The translations under genes were made by a program, and so were the position numbers. Under the pieces are notes generated by a model. It ran no database searches and was not told where the DNA came from. It saw only the letters and a program-made list of their open reading frames with translations. A DNA stretch of 64,000 nucleotides, taken from assembly GCA_002633005.1 (NCBI GenBank), contig NMRA01000661.1, forward strand, positions 126,194 through 190,193, given 5' to 3'. The DNA is from Phoronis australis (taxonomy: Eukaryota > Phoronida > Phoronidae). Shown one piece after another: positions 46,301-61,300 of the stretch. Each line of letters begins with the position of its first letter. Within the stretch, counting starts at the first letter, position 1.

Positions 46301-49300
46301 TTACTAACAGCAGTCGTTACTTTCTTTTCAGTCACGTGAATTAACAGGCAGACAGACAGGCAGGCAGACAGCTACAAAGGGAGGAACAGACACCATGCTG
46401 GTATAAGACGATCACCCTGTTACAACACATGCATACTTCCCACCAACATACATATGAAGTGATCACCGTAAGATAGCAGTTCATCTTGGAAAACTCGCAC
46501 CCTACTATTTCTTAATATTGCCTGCGCCAAAAATTTTTCCTGTTTGAAAAAAACGTCTCAATCCGACTGTCCGAACAAGAGGCAGCGAAATTTCAAAATT
46601 TAGACATCCCATTGATCGACTTATGATCCCACTGTGACTCTAGTACAAGTGCACAGACTGGACTTCTGGTTACACAGCGACCCTAAGCACTAAATACAAT
46701 GGAGTGAGATGCATCAACAGACAGGGCCAAAAAGTCACCAAGCGCTGGAACACTACAGTTGCCTTACCTAGTCTACATACTGGCATGGTCATGGAATCTA
46801 GTTCATGACCATGATTAAACATTGCATTCAAATGAAGACTTTTGAAACAATGGTCTGCACTTCGTGAACCTTTCAGGAACTTACACACAGCATACACATC
46901 TATACAGCACACAACAAACTAAAAGCAACAGCTGTTCAAAGTCTTGTTAGTTAGTACTAACAAACTGACCCATTGTTCTCTTCCCAAACACAATTGTCTG
47001 TGAAATCCCATCTCTAGGCTAAAAGCAGCCATTGACACGAAAACAAAATGGCCATGTTTTTCACAATGAAATAAAGATCAACCAGTCTTAAAGTGACTTG
47101 TATTAAAAGGTATTTAACAAGCACAATTTATTTGTCACAGTTTTGTAACAAAACTCAGCTCTTGCGGACTTACATCATATTTAGATAAGATGAAAATTGG
47201 AATGTGCAAATGAAAGAGCAGAGATTTATGGGTAGTACAATTTCTTTTCACCACCTCTTGACTGTAATGAATAAACCATTTCCCATAACTTCATGCACAC
47301 AAGATATTGTACTCTAAAAAGTCAACTGTGTGTGGAGTGTATTATGTGAATCTGGACCTGTAAACTTTGATACATTATTCTTACAAGACTGTAAACTTTT
47401 TATTAACTGGTCTCTATAAACTGCAAAGATTAAAGCTCTTGACACACAGACAAAACATGTATCACCAGCGTCAGACACACTGTGAATCAAAATGGCCACC
47501 ATTACCTTTGTTGTTGTTGCCAGAAAGTGGCACGTCACCTTTCACACGCTGGCCATTGGGAGAGTTCTCTGTTTGAAAGCCAAGCGGAACATAATTACAA
47601 CAGGCATTAACAAGGGATAGTTTACCAGAATAACAATTCATCTCAAATACTTACCAATTGGAGCTGAAATCCCAATCGTTAGAGTAAATGTGTGGCCAAT
47701 CTGAACAGCAATAGCAAACAACACCCTAACAGCAGAGGTGTAAAGTGATTGCGATTGATAAAAAAAAGCTCAGTGGCACTCCAAATAATATACATATCGC
47801 AAAGTTGTCATGGTGTCAGCAAATAAAATGGGCCAGAAATCCAATGTGCCAGAGGGGAACTACACTTGGCATGTGGCAACTCATAACTGAACGGCGAAAT
47901 GACTGTAGGCAACTCGGCAACAAAACCACAACTTGATGAACCAGCAACAAAACCAAACCGCACGGAATGGAGACATTACAGAAACCCTAACTACACATAG
48001 TTACCAATGTCGTTACCATACGGTATAAGAAGAGTTAACAATGGCCGAAACATCGAGGTGGATGTCAGAAGTCGACCTTCTACATTAGTAACTGCTTGCA
48101 TTTGGTGTGTAGACCGAGCTTCCACTGTCGACCCAATAGAGGTCCCTTCAGTGCTCTTGGATGACATCGGATGTGAGTCATCATCGCCTGGATCGGTCTG
48201 GCTTGACAATATTTTCATGACAGTGCTGGACATTGTGGAAGACAACCCAACTGATGCATTGTGGTTATGTTTGGGCTCATGAGACCACGGCGTCACCTGA
48301 CTGATCAACCTTTGTGTGAATTCATTCCCAGTAGCTAACCGTGCCACATGTTTGGTAGTTTGGTCACTAACACTCGTACTTCGCTCACTTGCAAGTGACT
48401 GGACATAGCCACTAGTGCTTTTAGGTAAGCTCGTTGACTTGGGACCTAAATAAGGTTTACATTTTGTTCACAACTCATTACCTGAAATGCAGAATTACAA
48501 AAAGAAATTCATGTAATCTAGTCAGAATATCCGATATAACCGAAAATACAAACAAGCAGATCTCTACAGTTTTTGAAGCGGTCCCATACTGAAAGAGAGG
48601 CAAACTTAAGCCTTTCACCATAGGTCAACATGCACTTGCATTATTTTCAACAATGGCAATGACACATCAGTCAATTACCAGACCCAGTAACTAGTTTCTA
48701 TGCAACACACGGAGGGACGGCTAATATGGAAGCTAATGAAATAACCAGTCTCTTAAAATGTGACATTATAGCCAGACCAAAAAGATACCAATTAACAAGA
48801 GCAGCACAAGGTGTTGACATGCAGCAACAACCCATTCCAGAAGTACATTTCTATGGGCACGTAGCTTCAAGTAAGGTACAAGGAAACCAACAACTTTACC
48901 GTAAGTCCTACCTGCAGTAGTTAGAAATGACAGAAAGTGTTGGTGCCTTCCTTGAGACAGGGACACCCAAACAAAGATAAGGGGTGTAAGGTAGTCAAAT
49001 TGACAGGTGCTAGCTAGCACAGTCAAATTCCCGCAAGGTATCCCCATTGATTCTCTACCAGAATGGGTTTGATGAGGAATAACGTCCAAATTAAACTAAA
49101 CTAAATGGACCATTAAGCAGTGCCATGGTAGTCCTATCTGTCCAAAAATATACCACTACATGTACACCCTCGTCCTAAACCTTCGATAGGTTTCAACTAT
49201 AATTTAGAGACATTTTGGAATAATTTGTCAAAAATCAAAATGGCCAATAGGGAATACTACCGGTAATCAAATCCGTCTGCTCCGGGTACATTCCCAACAA

Positions 49301-52300
49301 TACCTTATCGTCAATTTTCCAAGATCGCTTTTTGACAATATAATCCTAAAATGCTGTTGGCAAGGAATAACTTGTGAAAAACTTCACTGGCCACTACGAG
49401 GCGCTATGGTAGCCAAAACCAGCCAATCCATCCAAAACTGGACCCTTGACAGTGAACTTCAACATGCATACCCGAGTGAGGTTTTGAAAAACTTATTATT
49501 TATTTTTTGACAATAATGGACAGATAATGATGTTACAACATATTGTCAAAAACTGAAATGGCCACTATGGAGAAGTAGGGTGGTTGAATCTTTCCAGAAA
49601 TCTGTTGATGACACATCCCCACCTTAGTTCAGAACCTCTGTGTCAGGTTGACATCCGTCTTCAGGATCTCCAAATATCATTCAGAAAATTGATACTTTTG
49701 ACAAGGATAATAATCTTGTAGAAAGCTAAAATGTCCACTAGAGGGTGCTAGGGTAGTCAAATCAGTCTGCAGATTGCATGGTGCTGGTGCATTCTTATAT
49801 ACACCCATGTATCAAGTTTCGCTAATACCTGTTGAATCATTTCGATACTAAAATCTCGTCAAGACCAAAGTGCTGCAGCAGACAAAACCAGTCTGAAAAT
49901 TAACTGGTGCTGGCGGATTGCTGTCACATACCATTGCATCAAATTTCATTCAAATCTTCCAATCAGTTCTCTAGATATACCATCCGGAAACACTCTCTCT
50001 CAAAAACATTGACAAGCCCCACCCCTCAGGGCCAGTAAACAGAGGAACTGAAAAGTGGATTGTACCATTCTAGCCATGCCCTACATCTGTGTGCCAAGTT
50101 TTATCATAATTCAACCAGTACCAGTGCTTTCCGAGATATTGAGCGAACATCCTCACAGGATGACGACAGTATGCAGCCCAAAATTATGATGAACAAGAGG
50201 GTCCAACAAAGGCTAAACTGCTAACACAATCAGGAACTCGGCACAAAACAGCGATGCGAAATGTTATTGAAGGAATGCCAGAGAGATTTTCAACTAACCA
50301 TAACAATTAAAGCAAGTACATGAAAGACGGAGGAGTCAAAATGTCACCATGTGCAGACAAAAGCAATACTGATACTGAAAAATGGTCTTAACATTTCAAT
50401 GGGTTCTGGCATTGTTGTAAATGTCCACAATTTCTCGAAATATTGTCCGACATGGAAGGGGTTCCACTCAACAAAAAATTCCCCTCTCAGAGGACACAGG
50501 CACCTTTTTCCACTCAGGTGATCGCGGGTCATGTATCCGAGGCGGGTCTGAGCTGGCCTTCCAAAACGAGAGAAATAAGCTCAGTATATACATGTAAGAT
50601 GAGTAGACTTGTGGGCTTATACGCCAGAAAGCAAATAGTTAGGGTTGTGCTGAAAAAAACCCGACAGATACGCTAATTATTAATTCAGTGGCCAGAAACA
50701 CTTAAACTATATCAAAAGATTAAAGAAAAACATATAAGTTAGCTGTAAGTCACACAGGTTAAATAAATCTGACTACTTTTCTAAACCACACAATTACTGA
50801 ACAAACTGATCGACAGCAATCACCCGCTACGGCATTTCCTAAAAATTTCAAATAAAAACATACGCAACTGAAATTATTAAAATATTCCATTGTGATCGGC
50901 CACATAACTTCTGCATCCTCCAGTTCAGCTAATTTTAATAAATCTTTGAAGTGAGTTAAGCACAATTTTAATTTAAGGTTAAATTATAAAAATTTTGAAA
51001 ATTATTTTGGTCTTGGCCTACTACAAATCTGCCGTGTCATCGGATCAATATAGTCTTTCCATTAAAGCTGTCGTAAGAGAGGCAACTCATGCAAAATATA
51101 AAATTTGCTTAAAGGTACAGAAACGCCACTTCTAATTATATTAATGACTTAAAAATCCTTTTGAAAAGGGATAAATCTTGTTGCACAGTGTCATTTTCAC
51201 GACGTAACGGCTTTAATTATATTTCAAGATTGACCGATTTTCTAAGAGTCAGGAAATGTTTTTTTCCAGACTTCAAGTGACTCAAATAGTAAGCATTTTG
51301 ACTTGTGCGCAAAATTTAAATTGATGCCCATAAGAACACGCAATCTGACCTTTTCAAATGCTCGCCCATTTCACAATCAGCATTACTCAGATGCGTTTCC
51401 CTAGATGGTGATTATGTTAGGATTGGGAAATGAACCTATTTAATCAGAATTTTCTTCTTAAATAAACACAAATTTGTAGTTTCACACCTACCTTCTACAC
51501 TTGGGTTTACTTAACACCTAGCATGACGTCATTGTGACACTTGATGTTGCGAGCTATCATTTCACGCCACGATAACAAAAAACCAATGCAAATTAAATAA
51601 TGTAATATCAGAAATAAAAAATATCAAAATTGATATAAACAAGTCAATGCTGCAAAACAATGATTTTGTTACATTTATTTTAGCAAATCCTGACCAATCC
51701 CTTAACAAAACGAGCCAAAATCCAGTTACATAGTACATAGCCTAGTTGACCTGACCACCACTCTAAAGAATTACCAAACAATACTCATCCAGTTCAAGGC
51801 TCATGTTCTGCTTAACACCAAATTCTTAAATTGCAAATTTACACGTTTAACACCAATGCCTACTGTATACAAACAATGCTCCATCGAAGGAGTCCTGTTT
51901 CGCATGAATCTTAGCTTCCAAAACGTACCCCACTTGCTTATTAACAGAAATTCCACCCGAATCCTGACTGGTGCAAGACTGCAAAGTCAATACAGCTGCC
52001 AGAGCGTTAACCCCATTGGCCATTCGTTTTCAAACACCAATACTCAATTAAATGCCCACCTCCTGACTTCTGAGTATAATAACGGCTTTAATCTGGATGA
52101 GTACTGTAGTCCATGCCTACCACCACCTTACAGTTGCATCCGTTACCCGACAACGCTACAAGATCTAGCTAACATCAAGTAGGGTCAAATGAATCAACTG
52201 AAGGGTCTACGCATTGTGAATACGAACTCTTGAGGGCAATTCAGTTTCCGTCACAGTTTTGAGGCTAACTTCTTGGCACTGACAAAAAATGCCAAACAAG

Positions 52301-55300
52301 AAGAATTCTAAATTTTTTACAAAAAGGTATGCAGCTAGATACTGGTAAAAACAGGGAGAAGCGTTTACAATGAAGTTATCATAAAATAAGGTGCACTTCC
52401 TGCAGTCTTCTAGTAGAAATTAGTTTGGCCAAATAACTGAACAATGTGACTGTTAAAATCACCGGCAACAATTGAATCATTATTTACAGGTACTACTGTC
52501 TTCAAACACTGGTACACGCTCAGGTGGGAGATTTTTTTCAAGACCAGTTTCCATAAAAACATATTTTTTGACAAAATTTGCTAAGCAATATATAGACAGT
52601 GTCTTTTTCAATCTGGCTCAAAGGGATGTTCATGGCCAGAAAATTAGTCTCATCCTCACCACAGAATCAAAGCCATAATTCCCACAATCGCAGTAGCCTA
52701 ATCTGAGAGGGTTAAAACCCACTTGATAAACAGTAAGTATTTTCAGAGTATTGAACTGGCACTATCAGTGAATGCCAACAAACAATGGCGGGATTATCAA
52801 ACATAATTTTATGGGTCTACAATCAATATGCTGATAGTTATTCAATACTTGGTTACNNNNNNNNNNNNNNNNNNNNNNNNNNNACAAAAAACCAATGCAA
52901 ATTAAATAATGTAATATCAGAAATAAAAAATATCAAAATTGATATAAACAAGTCAATGCTGCAAAACAATGATTTTGTTACATTTATTTTAGCAAATCCT
53001 GACCAATCCCTTAACAAAACGAGCCAAAATCCAGTTACATAGTACATAGACTAGTTGACCTGACCACCACTCTAAAGAATTACCAAACAATACTCATCCA
53101 GTTCAAGGCTCATGTTCTGCTTAACACCAAATTCTTAAATTGCAAATTTACACGTTTAACACCAATGCCTACTGTATACAAACAATGCTCCATCGAAGGA
53201 GTCCTGTTTCGCATGAATCTTAGCTTCCAAAACGTACCCCACTTGCTTATTAACAGAAATTCCACCCGAATCCTGACTGGTGCAAGACTGCAAAGTCAAT
53301 ACAGCTGCCAGAGCGTTAACCCCATTGGCCATTCGTTTTCAAACACCAATACTCAATTAAATGCCCACCTCCTGACTTCTGAGTATAATAACGGCTTTAA
53401 TCTGGATGAGTACTGTAGTCCATGCCTACCACCACCTTACAGTTGCATCCGTTACCCGACAACGCTACAAGATCTAGCTAACATCAAGTAGGGTCAAATG
53501 AATCAACTGAAGGGTCTACGCATTGTGAATACGAACTCTTGAGGGCAATTCAGTTTCCGTCACAGTTTTGAGGCTAACTTCTTGGCACTGACAAAAAATG
53601 CCAAACAAGAAGAATTCTAAATTTTTTACAAAAAGGTATGCAGCTAGATACTGGTAAAAACAGGGAGAAGCGTTTACAATGAAGTTATCTTAAAATAAGG
53701 TGCACTTCCTGCAGTCTTCTAGTAGAAATTAGTTTGGCCAAATAACTGAACAATGTGACTGTTAAAATCACCGGCAACAATTGAATCATTATTTACAGGT
53801 ACTACTGTCTTCAAACACTGGTACACACTCAGGTGGGAGATTTTTTTCAAGACCAGTTTCCATAAAAACATATTTTTTGACAAAATTTGCTAAGCAATAT
53901 ATAGACAGTGTCTTTTTCAATCTGGCTCAAAGGGATTTTCATGGCCAGAAAATTAGTCTCATCCTCACCACAGAATCAAAGCCATAATTCCCACAGTCGC
54001 AGTAGCCTAATCTGAGAGGGTTAAAACCCACTTGATAAACAGTAAGTATTTTCAGCGTATTGAACTGGCACTATCAGTGAATGCCAACAAACAATGGCGG
54101 GATTATCAAACATAATTTTATGGGTCTACAATCAATATGCTGATAGTTATTCAATACTTGGTTACCAAAGTATTATATACCTTAAAGTGCAAGTCTCAAG
54201 ATTTTCTACAATGCATGAAACGACATTTAAATTTCCTAACAAAATCTTAAGGAAGGCTCTCTTAAACCTCCATAGTAAAGAGACAACCAACAAGACATTT
54301 TTTGAGAATCTCTCATGCATGCACCAGCGTCCTGCGCAATCCAACACGATTCCGCTCTCTTTTCACTTTGATACGGGGAGAATATTTTATCACTCATGAG
54401 ACATTCCCTTACTTAAGGGAAGACACCCTTGTGCCAGACCTAAACCCTGTTGCTAACCACCTTGCAAAAAATTCTTACCATCAGTTATGAAAATAACTTC
54501 AAATACGAGTCGTGGATTTTCCTTGTTCTCTTGCTGCTCACCCACAATACACAGAATTTTTTGACAGCAGTAGTTAATTAAATATGGGTCATACATTGGC
54601 ACTTTACAAATTTGAAGTAGTCCCAAAATTTTCTAAATTTACCGAGTCCCTGGGACTAAATGACGAATGGTCACCGACAGTGCAAATCCCACTCCCACGT
54701 ATGTCAAGTGAGGTCGTACCAGTCGAAGGCAATTTCAAAGCCATAAAATATGACCAAGGCAACACTACGGCAAAAAAATCAACAAGCCAGAACAATATTT
54801 GAGAAATCCAGCCTCTATATCCTTTGTTGGCTATTGCTGAGAATGCTGAATTCACCTCAAAAACAACCGACATTCTAGTTTGAGCCATCTGATTCTTATT
54901 CAGAGTGAGACCAACCCACGCGTTCCAATTTTGCATAGTCCTGCCTACCTTGCATAACTCTCTGTCCAGCATAAGTTAGGAAAGCATTAAGGATATCTTG
55001 CAATGTGTCCCTCGACTTACTGTTAACTAGCAATGTGTATGCTGCGTTTCAAAGCACAGTCATGGTTCCCAGTATTTTCATTTTACAATAAAATTTCCTA
55101 CATCCACAAGGTATTTTTTATCATCACAACAAAATAGGCTGAGGTGATTTTTGCTAAAAATGAAAAATGCAAATGATACTTGGCTCCAGGAATTCACGAG
55201 GTGATGTGATTTTCTAAATTATATAATGAAATTTTCCATTAGTGTTCTTTAAGTCTTCACGCTAAATATTCATTTTCCACAGCAACTCCTTCAGTCATTG

Positions 55301-58300
55301 CGCAGTTTTTTCCTAATGACTGGGAACCATGAATCACGTGTATGGCTTAAAGTTAAGATACCCTGCGTTATGTTCCTTCGTTTGCCTGCCAATGTTCCAG
55401 TAGTTTGCGAAACTCTGTAGGTCCCGGTCGTGGCATCTGTCAGAGTGACTACCCGCTGTGTACTGAAGTCTGCAGCAGTATTAGTTAAACCCATGTAGCG
55501 TATGACTCGAGTGTGATCTTCAGTATATAATTGGGTCGTATTGAAATGAAGACCTACTCTCTTTTACACATTTCTGTCGAGCAGTATTTGGGTAAGTCTT
55601 CATTAAATTAAATTTCATTTCATTAAAACATTATTGGTTATATGAGGGTGATAGTGTTTGCCAGGAGGTGAAAAAAGTTCCGTCTATCTCATTAGTACCA
55701 TGATAATAGATGATGCAAGCAATTCAGGAGAAATAACTAAACTATTATACAACAATCATTGACAAAAGAGTGGCATTATCAAACCAATACTTTGACACCC
55801 AGTGTTACAGTGTCAGTCCTGTTATCAGACAGACTCCTCTAACATTAGTTTAATACCGTCTGATTAACTCATGAACTAAATGGAAACATGGGATTGCCCG
55901 CTTTGACAACTAAAAGCACAGCGTACGAAAACAGACCGACGCAATATTTTTATGTCCACCAGCGGGACAAAGTCAAGGTTCTCTGCGGGTGATTGTTATG
56001 ATGCACTGACACAGTTAGACTGCACTGTACACAGTGGTCAAAGTCTACCTAACATGCAAAAACACCAACATCCGTGAAACCAATGAGCGCAATATGCACA
56101 GAGTAGAAACCCCTACAGAACTATACATGGTCACATCACATGACCTGGTCGCTGAACAGGGAGGAAAAAACCTTCAAAACACAGTCTGATTAGATTCTTG
56201 TATTCGAGTGGTGACCTTGATGGCTCAGTGGACCAGAGCACTTGCATGTATTGCAGAATGTCTCCCGGCTAGAGCCCAGGTCAGGGAAAAATTATCGTTG
56301 TTCCACGTATGGTTCCGCAGAGGCACAATCTACTATACGCATACAGAACCAGACCATGAAGGTCAATCACATAACAAACAACAAACTAAAGGTACATGTA
56401 TACAACAAGCGCATAATGAATGTCATCTTTCAGTTAAACGGCAGCTGACTCCTTGAGACTACACAAAACTGATAAATCAGTCTAAGTATCTTGAGACTTG
56501 ACCACAAATCTATGTCAGTGTAAATAAAGCGTGAAAGAATGACTTTTTAATAGATGAACATTTTGAACCTCAAATACGTGACTACCCAAAACTGACAAGC
56601 ACTGTTCCAAGAACAAGCACGTTCTACGCAACACATATGCTCGTATTATTTTGTAACCAGCCATAACACGATTGCGAAATCAGATTATACACTCAGTTAC
56701 AGTTATCTGAGCTGAGGGATGGAAACTGTGAAGTTGACATTCACTATGCACTTTAGTTACACTGTTACGAGTTCTAAGTACAGATTAGAGTTTCTGGTGG
56801 GAAAAGTTTACACTAATTGAGAAGAGACAGATGCACAAACTGACACACAATATACCTTCGATACGCAGGTCATTGCCATTAACTAATTTGACGTCTAAAA
56901 GGTCGATTTCTGCCCATGAGGAATAACAACAAATCAAGAATAAGTCACAGATCATCGGGAGGTTGGCTTGACCTGGTAAGCCATTTAAAGAGATGAACCT
57001 ATACTCAAGCAATAAAAACAGCCATTTTGTAACAAGTGTAGAGAGGCACAAACGACCTCTTAACTTAGTGAAGAAAAAGTTAAAACTGGCTAAGCCCTAC
57101 TTAACCAAGTGAACAGATGGCAAGTGCAAAGCTTTGGTCTCGAAAAAAGACAAAACAGAGCTACCAAGCAATGAGAACAGACTTAGCAAAAAGCCAGTAA
57201 GGTGAGAAACATGATAAAAATGGATAAAAACTACTTACCTTAGTTGGAAAATATAATTATACTTATTGAAATGATTCTGCTCTCATATTTTTGCCTAGTA
57301 CATCGAAAAATTTTGAAAAGTCTGTGATCCGGAAGACAGTGCTGTTCACCGTAATGTAGAGGATATTCCGAGCTAACGAAGTCGAGGATATTAAGGATAT
57401 TCATGGATTGAGACAAATTGAGACAGGATTAAATGTAATTTATCAAATAACGGTGGGTGGTTCTGACAAAAAAGAAATAGCTGTATACACGGAGAAATGC
57501 AGGACTTACACTGGGAAGAATGATGGAATACAAATACTACACAAAGTCATTCTCCACTCCAAGCACTTGTAACGGGACACAACGGCAACAGCCAATCAGA
57601 TGTCTCCTTACATGCGAGCAGACCACAGCACCATCGCCTGATATTGCAGTCAATCATTGACACCAACAACACATCCATACAAGGGGTCAAGGGGTCAAGG
57701 GGTCAAAGCAAGCCTGCACAAGCAAAATGCAAAACCAACAACAAACACAGGAGACAGATCACACCCTAAGATGACTGTGGGGGAGGGGGAACGCACAATT
57801 ACCTGAGCTCTTTGGCCTATCTTTTTGCGGAGATTTTGTTGGAGGCACATAACTGCAGTCTTGTTTGCTTGCCTATAGAAAGAAAGGTACAACGTGCATC
57901 AGACCGCTTGCAATTGTTTTTTATGGACACATAGGTTGTCAAGGAGCATTTGTTGATAATTCAACTTGTCCCATTTTGAAACCTTAAGCTTATTTAGGAC
58001 TTTTTCAACAAATCTGTGTATTTAGTCGTAAATTTACAATTAATGTAAGTGCTATACACTTTTTTATAGAGCAAATAACGTAGAAAATAAATCCGAAACT
58101 AAAAGAGGCGAACCAGATCCTCTAAATTATACACTTGTTTGACGAAATGTAGAATAAATATACGTAAATAAAACCAAAAAATGTATCCATGAAAATTTCG
58201 GATTTAATAACATCCTTCGTCAACAGAAACAGAAATAAAGTAAAATCAAACACTATATGACACTTGACATGTGATATATGGCGTAATGAGCATGATACAT

Positions 58301-61300
58301 TGTTGCTGAAAAAAGTAAATAAAGACTTGTTTATTATATCCTTTACTTTTTTCTGCAACGTGTCATGCTCATTACGCCATATATCAGATGTCAATTGTCA
58401 TATAGTGTTTGATTTTACTTTATTTCTGTTTCTGTTGACGAAGGATGTCATTATATCTGAAAATTTCAGTGATCCAATTTTGTTGTTTTATTTAGTTACG
58501 TATATTTATAGAGCAAAGGTATACATTTAAATTTTCTAAAAAAACCTGTAGAATTGAAGTTTTAACTTTTTAAAATTGTGAATATTTGTGTCTTTTTAGT
58601 AAACTTTAGCAAAAAAGAAAGGCACATTCATAGCAAAACAACGAAATCAATAACATTATCATATTTTGTTTGATACAAATGTTCAAGCTAATTCTCAAAA
58701 ACACTCACTGTTACAGTTTTCATTTGATGCAACTTTACATTTTTTCCACGAAGCTCATAAATCTCCTGTTTTTCGATAGCTCATCAAGCAAAAGTGCACA
58801 CTTTGTAACAGTGTTTTAGAGAAAAATGCATAAATCCCAGTATCTGAAAGTTTCACGTGAATCTTGTCAGTCCTTTCCGAAACACGATGTTCTGAGGTTA
58901 GCCAAATGTCTGGGATCCCACGTAACCTTAAACAGTTCCCATACACGTGACAGTGACAGTAAGCAAACCCGTGCAAAATATGAAAATAAGAATTGATACA
59001 CGCACGCGTACCTGCATGGGACATCCGCTGTTGATCCACTTCTGGCGCCCCCTATCCATGCCGTCGGAACATTGACCGAGCGAAGCACACCAACCGCATT
59101 TGAACTTGTCGTGTGTAAACTGCTGTGAAAGGCAGAGGCCGCAGTTGGCCAGGACATTACACGCTGCAAGTAGGCGCATGAAGTCAAAGTAAGCATCACG
59201 TTATATTGACGGAGAGAGATACCACCTTACGCATCAAAGCCTGGAGTGACCAATAACAAAAAAGAGGAAAATTTTCCAGGTGATATATCGTTCCACAAAT
59301 AAATACTAGGCTTGTGTGATAGAAATATTTTTGGTGATAAATTATTTAACTGAAATAAACGTTTTTGCATGAACAAAGTCGAAATAATGACAAAAAAGAG
59401 ACACAAAAATGGACATCAAATAAAAAGAGGAAATCAAAACCAAAAAAGAGAAAGTCCTCTCTTACAAGAGGAAAATTCCAAGCCCTGATGCATTAACATA
59501 CTAGGAATTGCTGTAGGGTCTGTTACATGACAAGTCACTTGGGGCAGACATTTGGCATGACACTTCCAATTCACAGTTTCTAAAAAAGGGGTTTAGCCAA
59601 TTGGTTATGAGAGCATCATCATTCAAAATTAAATTTATTGTCTCAGAAACCTGTCTAACAGTAATGAGTATATTCCCAGAAACTGTGCGCTTTTGCTCAA
59701 GGGAGATCTAATTATTTTCAGAAACTGTAGTGTGGAGTAGAAGACCAAATTTCTGACTTAAGTCTGCTGTTGGGTAACGTGTTGCAATTAGATAAACGAG
59801 GGAAAGTTCCACGACTACTTACTGGGTAAAGGCTCAATGATGACGGCGCTGCCTGTTCTGATGAGAGTTGTGTTGATCACCACCTTATGGTATTCATAGA
59901 TTGTGCGACGTGTTATGGCTGAAGAGATAAACAACCAAGGGAGATAAAAAACAAGTGACTGCATTTCTGACAACCAAAACACAGCCTCGAAAGCATTTTC
60001 CAATGTTGACTATGGACTGTGGCATGAAACAAGTAATCAGTTTCTTAATGCATGAAATGTATGTTCATTAATTTTTTGATCACTCGCTCTGCAAGTTGCA
60101 TAGAATTTTAAAAAACTCTCACAAATTCAAAGAAAATTAAAATAACCACAGCAGCAGTGGGATCTTTCAAACACAAATAGAATGATTTGAAAATGGGCAT
60201 TTGCTGTTCTCTTCTTGAAAAAACCTTATCTCCCAAACTTCATCGAGACCCTTCATCAAACACCAGTGCCTCGATACTGGGACAAATGCAAACAAAGAAA
60301 CAGGTACTCCAAACTGCCCACAAATCAATGTTGGCCTGCTTAGCGTCAATAGATTAATCACCTGCATCAAATTTTGTTTTTCAAACCGTTTGGCAGAAAG
60401 AATAAGACAGACATAAAAAAACAGGCTGATCAAAACACTGAAACTGCCACTGCAGGACACAAAATGCCTGGGTTGTGCGAAAATAGGCAGCTTTTGTCTA
60501 CACGTGTCAAATTTCATAAACTTACAGCAAAGGACATCAAGGTAGTCCTAAAAGCAGACGCAAAAAGGAAAAATTACCTTAAAAAGCATAACAATATTGG
60601 GATCTGTCCAGCAGTTAACATAAGCTGTGTTCTTGTCAACTCAAAACATACATTACGAAATTTCATGACCATCCTTCGAGAACCTGGTACATAATATGTC
60701 AACAAAAACAAACTAAAATAGCCACTAGGTGGCATGCCCACATTCAGATCAGTCCTAAAACCAATGCCAGACCTGTTTTTGTTAACAGGAACTTATTGTT
60801 GAAATTTCAAGATGATCCTTCGCCACACTTGGCAGATATACAGAGCAGGTACAATAAAACTTAAACTCCCACCAGGGGACATAGAAGCATCCGGATCCTC
60901 AAGTAGAAAATATCATGTATCCCTTAAATTGAGAAGACACAAAAAAACAACCAAAATACTAATTTAAAAAGATCCACAAAGAGGAGCAGCAGTAGTCATC
61001 TGGGTCAGCCTACTTAGTGGTAGTGTCATCCCCATAATAGGAACACAGACATAAAATTTCAAAACTTTCCGGAGAATGACTTGGTAGGCATAAAGACGAA
61101 GAAGATACTAAGTGCACCACCACACCAAATGACCTCAAACTTGGTGAATGAAACCCATGAACACTAATAACTGTATACCTAAAGGTTCAATTTCTACGTG
61201 ACAATAGATTTCATATTAAATAGTTGGCCATATTTCCGCACACCCTTAAGAAAAAGAATTAAAAGCCCAGTGAGAATTAGTTAATACCACCAACAAATTA

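Noticed and set aside
48766-48917. Minus-strand hydrophobic frame (VVAACQHLVLLLLIGIFLVWL) preceded by a fair acceptor ACTACTGCAG
   Set aside because: Could be an alternative terminal exon of PLXDC with a second membrane helix, but it has no homology to the family and only one weak splice signal.
51856-52182. 108-aa ORF present twice (also 53165-53491)
   Set aside because: The duplication is probably an assembly artefact, so the repetition is not evidence of selection; it lies in an intron with no motif.
57236-57275. Strong minus-strand donor CTAAG|GTAAGTAG in a PLXDC intron
   Set aside because: Every nearby acceptor in phase 1 leads to a stop codon, so no coding exon can be built.
57513-57539. 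27-nt phase 1-1 candidate exon ending at a GTAAGT donor (minus strand)
   Set aside because: The acceptor (TTTGTGTAG) lacks a good pyrimidine tract and the peptide has no support.
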